Source of the DNA: JBFGCA01 sp041567315
GTDB lineage: Bacteria > Acidobacteriota > Thermoanaerobaculia > Multivoradales > JAHEKO01
Reading direction: 5' to 3'
Length of the DNA: 9,405 nucleotides
NCBI GenBank assembly: GCA_041567315.1
Contig: JBFGCA010000145.1
Location: forward strand, 1-9,405
Shown piece by piece: positions 7,254 to 9,405 of this stretch. Below the pieces are notes generated by a model that saw only the letters and a list, made by a program, of their open reading frames with translations, was not told where the DNA came from and made no database searches. The position numbers and the translations under genes were made by a program. How positions within the stretch are numbered: the stretch's first letter is position 1; every line of letters starts with the position of its first letter.

Positions 7254-7430
7254 GCCCTGAGTGGGCCTAGGACAGCCCTCCAACGGAAAAGCGGGCACCT
7301 CATGCGCGGCTGTCGATGGGGATACGCTCACTCCGCGGCGCCCCCCCGCCGCCGACTAGGGCCGCTGCTCACCCCGCCCCCCTCTACCCGGATTCTGGCT
7401 CCTTGCCGGTGGGTCCGACGAATCGGGTGG

Positions 7431-7469
7431 CACCTCGTCGCAGCACCTCGTCGCAGCACCTCGTCGCAG
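7431..7469 (+). repeat. exact 13-base tandem triplication
   Basis: CACCTCGTCGCAG occurs three times head-to-tail (7431-7443, 7444-7456, 7457-7469), starting inside the second box. Confidence 0.9.
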
Positions 7470-7554
7470 CAGAACGAAGCGGGTGGCACCTCGTCGGCAC
7501 CCCGCACCCAGAGCGAGATGGCTCGCACCTGTCACGCGATCCCGCGAAACGGGT

Positions 7555-7582
7555 GGCACCTCGTCGGGGGCACCTCGTCGGG
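7555..7582 (+). repeat. exact 14-base tandem duplication
   Basis: GGCACCTCGTCGGG occurs twice head-to-tail (7555-7568, 7569-7582), starting inside the fourth box. A related 13-base-period duplication of GCACCTGGGG follows in the fifth box (7604-7613 and 7617-7626). Confidence 0.9.
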
Positions 7583-7646
7583 ATCCGTCGCGACAAGTGG
7601 GTGGCACCTGGGGGAAGCACCTGGGGAAAAGCAGTCGGTTTGGGGC

Positions 7647-7675
7647 TTGACAGCGAGGGCGAATGGATTTATCCT
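7647..7675 (+). promoter_or_regulatory. sigma70-type promoter of the ArsR-methyltransferase/ahcY operon
   Basis: A perfect -35 hexamer TTGACA (7647-7652) is followed after exactly 17 bases by TATCCT (7670-7675), which matches four of six -10 positions. Transcription would start near 7681-7684. The -10 hexamer is also the left end of a 26-base palindrome, so a bound repressor would block RNA polymerase. Confidence 0.75.
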
Positions 7676-7695
7676 TTCATCCGGATGAAAGGATA
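7670..7695. promoter_or_regulatory. perfect 26-base palindromic operator
   Basis: The half-site TATCCTTTCATCC (7670-7682) is followed directly by its exact reverse complement (7683-7695), with no mismatch and no spacer. It covers the -10 box, the likely transcription start and the first in-frame ATG of the ArsR-type gene. ArsR-family repressors bind palindromes of this kind as dimers and usually control their own promoter, so this is very probably the operator for the adjacent regulator. Confidence 0.82.
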
Positions 7696-7708
7696 CGAAA
7701 GCGGCGAG

Positions 7709-8713
7709 ATGCCATTGCTGGAGGGGATGGCGGTGCTGGCGGAGCCGGTGCGGGCGCGGCTTCTGGCGGTGTTGGAGCGGCAGGAGCTGACGGTGTCGGA
7801 GGTCTGCGCGGTGCTGCAGCTTCCGCAGTCGACGGCCAGCCGGCATCTCAAGGCGCTGGTCGACGGCGGCTGGGTGGCGGCGCGGCGCGAGGGGACCAGC
7901 CGGCACTACGCGGCACTCCCAGCTCGCTGGCCGGTGGCCGGCCGCCAGCTCTGGGCGCTGGTCCGCGACCAGATGGCTGGCACCCCGGCGGAGGAGGAGG
8001 ACCGCCGGCGGCTCGAGGGAGTGCTGGCCAGGCGGCGCAGCCGCTCACAGGAGTTCTTCTCCGGCGCCGCCGGCCGCTGGTCGGAGCTGCGCCGCGAGCT
8101 GTTCGGCCGCGGGTTCGAGCTGCAGGCCCTGCCCGGCCTGCTGGACCCGGGCTGGGTGCTCGGCGACCTGGGGTGCGGCACCGGCCAGACCAGCGAGACG
8201 CTGGCTCCCTTCGTGCGCCGGGTGATCGCGGTCGACGACTCCGAGGCGATGCTGGCGGCGGCCCGCCGGCGGTTCGCCGCCGCCCACGGTGGTGCCGGCA
8301 AAGGGGCGGCCAACGTCGAGCTGCGCCAGGGCCGGCTCGAGACGCTGCCGGTGGCCGACGGCGAGCTGGACGCGGCGCTGTTGGTGCTGGTCCTGCACCA
8401 CCTGCCCGATCCCGGACGCGCCCTGCGCGAGGCCGGCCGCGCGCTTCGCCCGGGCGGGCGGCTGCTGGTGGTGGACATGCTCCCCCACTCGCGACAGGAG
8501 TACCGCCAGCAGATGGGCCACCTGTGGCTCGGCTTTGCCGCCGACCAACTGACCGACTGGCTGCGGACGGCGGGCTTCGGCGGCACCCGCTTCCATCCGC
8601 TGCCCACCGACCCCGACGCCAAAGGACCCGGTCTGTTCGTCGCCGGTGCACAGCGCGCGGCGGCCGACCATGTGACCCTCGACGCTCGGGAGGCGCTCGC
8701 CGCCGCCCGCTGA
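7709..8713 (+). CDS. ArsR-family regulator fused to a SAM-dependent methyltransferase domain (SahR-like)
   Basis: The 334-residue protein has two parts. Residues about 5-72 form an ArsR-type winged helix: LTVSEVCAVLQLPQSTASRHLKALVDGGWV contains the helix-turn-helix, and AARREGTSRHYAAL is the wing. No metal-binding cysteine motif is seen there. Residues about 120-315 form a class I methyltransferase fold, with SAM motif I LGDLGCGTGQ (151-160), acidic AVDDSEAML (174-182), LVLVLHHLPDP and RALRPGGRLLVVDML, then GHLWLGFAADQLTDWLRTAGF. It lies just upstream of ahcY behind a promoter covered by a perfect palindrome. This suggests a repressor sensing SAM or SAH, as proposed for SahR-type regulators; whether the domain still methylates anything cannot be told. 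The start is uncertain. ATG 7709 gives a plausible leader with AAAGGA 15 bases upstream. ATG 7685 lies inside the operator and would be nearly leaderless, adding eight residues. Confidence 0.9.
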   Translation: MPLLEGMAVLAEPVRARLLAVLERQELTVSEVCAVLQLPQSTASRHLKALVDGGWVAARREGTSRHYAALPARWPVAGRQLWALVRDQMAGTPAEEEDRRRLEGVLARRRSRSQEFFSGAAGRWSELRRELFGRGFELQALPGLLDPGWVLGDLGCGTGQTSETLAPFVRRVIAVDDSEAMLAAARRRFAAAHGGAGKGAANVELRQGRLETLPVADGELDAALLVLVLHHLPDPGRALREAGRALRPGGRLLVVDMLPHSRQEYRQQMGHLWLGFAADQLTDWLRTAGFGGTRFHPLPTDPDAKGPGLFVAGAQRAAADHVTLDAREALAAAR

Positions 8714-8722
8714 TCGCAGTCT

Positions 8723-8768
8723 GGAAGAAACAACCCGCGGCCGCCGGCCCGGCGGCCGCTCGACTTCC
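8723..8768 (+). promoter_or_regulatory. strong RNA hairpin before ahcY
   Basis: The 70-base gap before ahcY holds a near-perfect GC palindrome at 8737-8759 (arms GCGGCCGCCGG and CCGGCGGCCGC around one C). An outer 5-base stem, GGAAG (8723-8727) with CTTCC (8764-8768), encloses it. The structure ends directly at GAGGAG (8769-8774), the ahcY ribosome binding site. It could tune ahcY translation, partly terminate, or mark mRNA processing. It lacks the conserved elements of the known SAH riboswitch. Confidence 0.45.
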
Positions 8769-8783
8769 GAGGAGACCCGACCG

Positions 8784-9405
8784 ATGACCATGATGACCCA
8801 CGATCCCAAGACCCCGCCCGAGACCGCCCGACCGCCGTTCAAGGTCGCCGACCTCGGCCTCCATACGCTGGGCCGCGACGAGATCCGGCTCGCCGAGCAG
8901 GAGATGCCCGGCCTGATGGCGCTGCGCGAGCGCTACCGCGAGACCCGGCCGCTGGCCGGCGCCCGCGTCATGGGCTCGCTCCACATGACGGTGCAGACCG
9001 CGGTGCTGATCGAGACCCTGGCGGAGCTGGGCGCCGACGTGCGGTGGGCCTCCTGCAACATCTTCTCGACCCAGGACCACGCCGCCGCGGCGGTGGTTGT
9101 CGGCCGCCCCGAGACCGGCGGCACCCCCGACGACCCCAAGGGCCTGCCGGTCTTCGCCTGGAAGGGCGAGACGCTCGAGGAGTACTGGTGGTGCACCAAG
9201 GAGGCGCTCACCTGGCCCGACGGCTGGGGCCCCGACCTGATCGTCGACGACGGCGGCGACGCCACCCTCTTCGTCCATCTCGCCAACGAGTACGAGCGCG
9301 CCGGCAAGGTGCCCGAGTTCGACCCCGCCAACGAGCCCGAGGAGTGGGGCGTCATCCTCGCGACGCTGAAGAAAGAGCTGGCCGAGAACCCGGGCCGATG
9401 GACCC
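8784..9405 (+). CDS. ahcY: adenosylhomocysteinase (S-adenosyl-L-homocysteine hydrolase), 3' end cut by window edge
   Basis: The first 207 residues are present. The enzyme reversibly cleaves S-adenosylhomocysteine to adenosine and homocysteine using bound NAD, relieving product inhibition of methyltransferases. Diagnostic stretches are GSLHMTVQTAVLIETLAELGADV (64-86), SCNIFSTQDHAAAAV (90-104), VFAWKGETLEEYWWCTKEAL (123-142) and LIVDDGGDATLFVH (152-165). They include the conserved substrate-site His67/Thr69 region and the aspartate of DDGGD. The segment VVGRPETGGTPDDPKGLP is an insertion typical of the longer bacterial form. The NAD-binding domain lies beyond the window. ATG 8784 sits nine bases after GAGGAG (8769-8774), a well-placed ribosome binding site. 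It follows the ArsR-methyltransferase gene by 70 bases with no separate promoter evident, so it is likely under the same operator. Confidence 0.97.
   Translation, partial: MTMMTHDPKTPPETARPPFKVADLGLHTLGRDEIRLAEQEMPGLMALRERYRETRPLAGARVMGSLHMTVQTAVLIETLAELGADVRWASCNIFSTQDHAAAAVVVGRPETGGTPDDPKGLPVFAWKGETLEEYWWCTKEALTWPDGWGPDLIVDDGGDATLFVHLANEYERAGKVPEFDPANEPEEWGVILATLKKELAENPGRWT

Larger units (their letters stand above)
7217..7626 (+). repeat. five interspersed CGGGTGGCACCTCG boxes (T-box-antiterminator-like sequence)
   Basis: The 14-base box occurs exactly at 7217-7230, 7424-7437, 7480-7493 and 7550-7563. A diverged copy, TGGGTGGCACCTGG, is at 7598-7611, and a shortened one, GCGGGCACCTC, at 7291-7301. 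An A-rich lead such as AACAAG, ACGAAT, ACGAAG, CGAAA or GACAAG precedes each full box. The box matches 12 of 14 positions of the T-box consensus AGGGUGGNACCGCG. At the second box, CGACGA (7416-7421) and TCGTCG (7435-7440) can form a 6-base stem that presents UGGCACC in its loop. All full copies have the same orientation, that of the flanking genes. This is a repeat family of unknown function; no full T-box leader was found. Confidence 0.75.
7190..7684. other. gene-free, repeat-rich intergenic region
   Basis: These 495 bases between folA and the ArsR-methyltransferase gene contain no convincing gene. Frames are open on both strands but translate to repetitive, low-complexity peptides (for example TRCHP and DEVPP on the minus strand) with no family resemblance. 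The content is a cluster of GGGTGGCACCTCG boxes with tandem re-duplications (7217-7626), followed by the promoter and operator of the next gene. The run 7344-7350 is a C-homopolymer. Confidence 0.7.

Noticed and set aside
6485..7303. Minus-strand frames opposite the folA end and in the repeat region
   Set aside because: They overlap the conserved DHFR core antisense and translate to repeat-derived, low-complexity peptides with no plausible ribosome binding site.
7217..7626. A CRISPR array
   Set aside because: Box spacings are irregular (207, 56, 70 and 48 bases), the shared unit is only about 14 bases, and no cas gene is in the window.
7190..7646. A complete T-box riboswitch
   Set aside because: Only the antiterminator-like box is present. 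No specifier stem, no terminator with T-run and no aminoacyl-tRNA synthetase or amino-acid gene follows; the downstream gene has its own promoter after the boxes.
8714..8783. SAH riboswitch upstream of ahcY
   Set aside because: The gap holds a simple GC hairpin and not the conserved loop and pseudoknot sequence of the known SAH riboswitch.

Overview
The window is very GC-rich and holds eight protein genes in two divergent blocks that meet near 5680-5732. The left block runs on the minus strand: a GT-C/YfhO-like membrane protein, a type II NADH dehydrogenase, a secreted seven-bladed beta-propeller, and an FG-GAP/CRTAC1-type secreted protein cut by the left edge. The right block runs on the plus strand: thyA, folA, a gene-free repeat-rich stretch, an ArsR-methyltransferase fusion, and the start of ahcY, cut by the right edge. 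Gene content, the CRTAC1-like protein and the C-terminal FESGDLSAWS tail of the propeller suggest an Acidobacteriota-like bacterium (perhaps Thermoanaerobaculia) or a similar high-GC phylum. This is an inference from style, not proof.

Metabolically, the right block links one-carbon and methyl-cycle functions. ThyA consumes methylene-tetrahydrofolate and releases dihydrofolate, and the adjacent FolA reduces it again. Further right, AhcY hydrolyses S-adenosylhomocysteine (SAH). The gene before it encodes an ArsR-type DNA-binding domain fused to a SAM-methyltransferase fold, a layout recalling SahR-type regulators of the SAM/SAH cycle. A strong sigma70-type promoter (TTGACA, 17-base spacer, TATCCT) lies at 7647-7675. 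A perfect 26-base palindrome (7670-7695) covers its -10 box and likely transcription start, which makes an autoregulated operator the simplest reading.

The most unusual stretch is 7041-7640. The FolA reading frame runs about 50 residues past the normal end of the family into a lower-GC segment with a direct repeat. The gene-free part that follows carries five copies of CGGGTGGCACCTCG (the last diverged), each followed by a local partial re-duplication of its own 3' half. The box resembles the conserved T-box antiterminator sequence (AGGGUGGNACCGCG), but no complete T-box leader is visible.

In the left block the beta-propeller gene appears broken at its N-terminus. A GTG with a good ribosome binding site starts a signal-peptide-like n-region in one frame, while all seven blades lie in another. 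The GT-C-like and NDH-2 genes look intact; the FG-GAP gene looks intact as far as it is visible.
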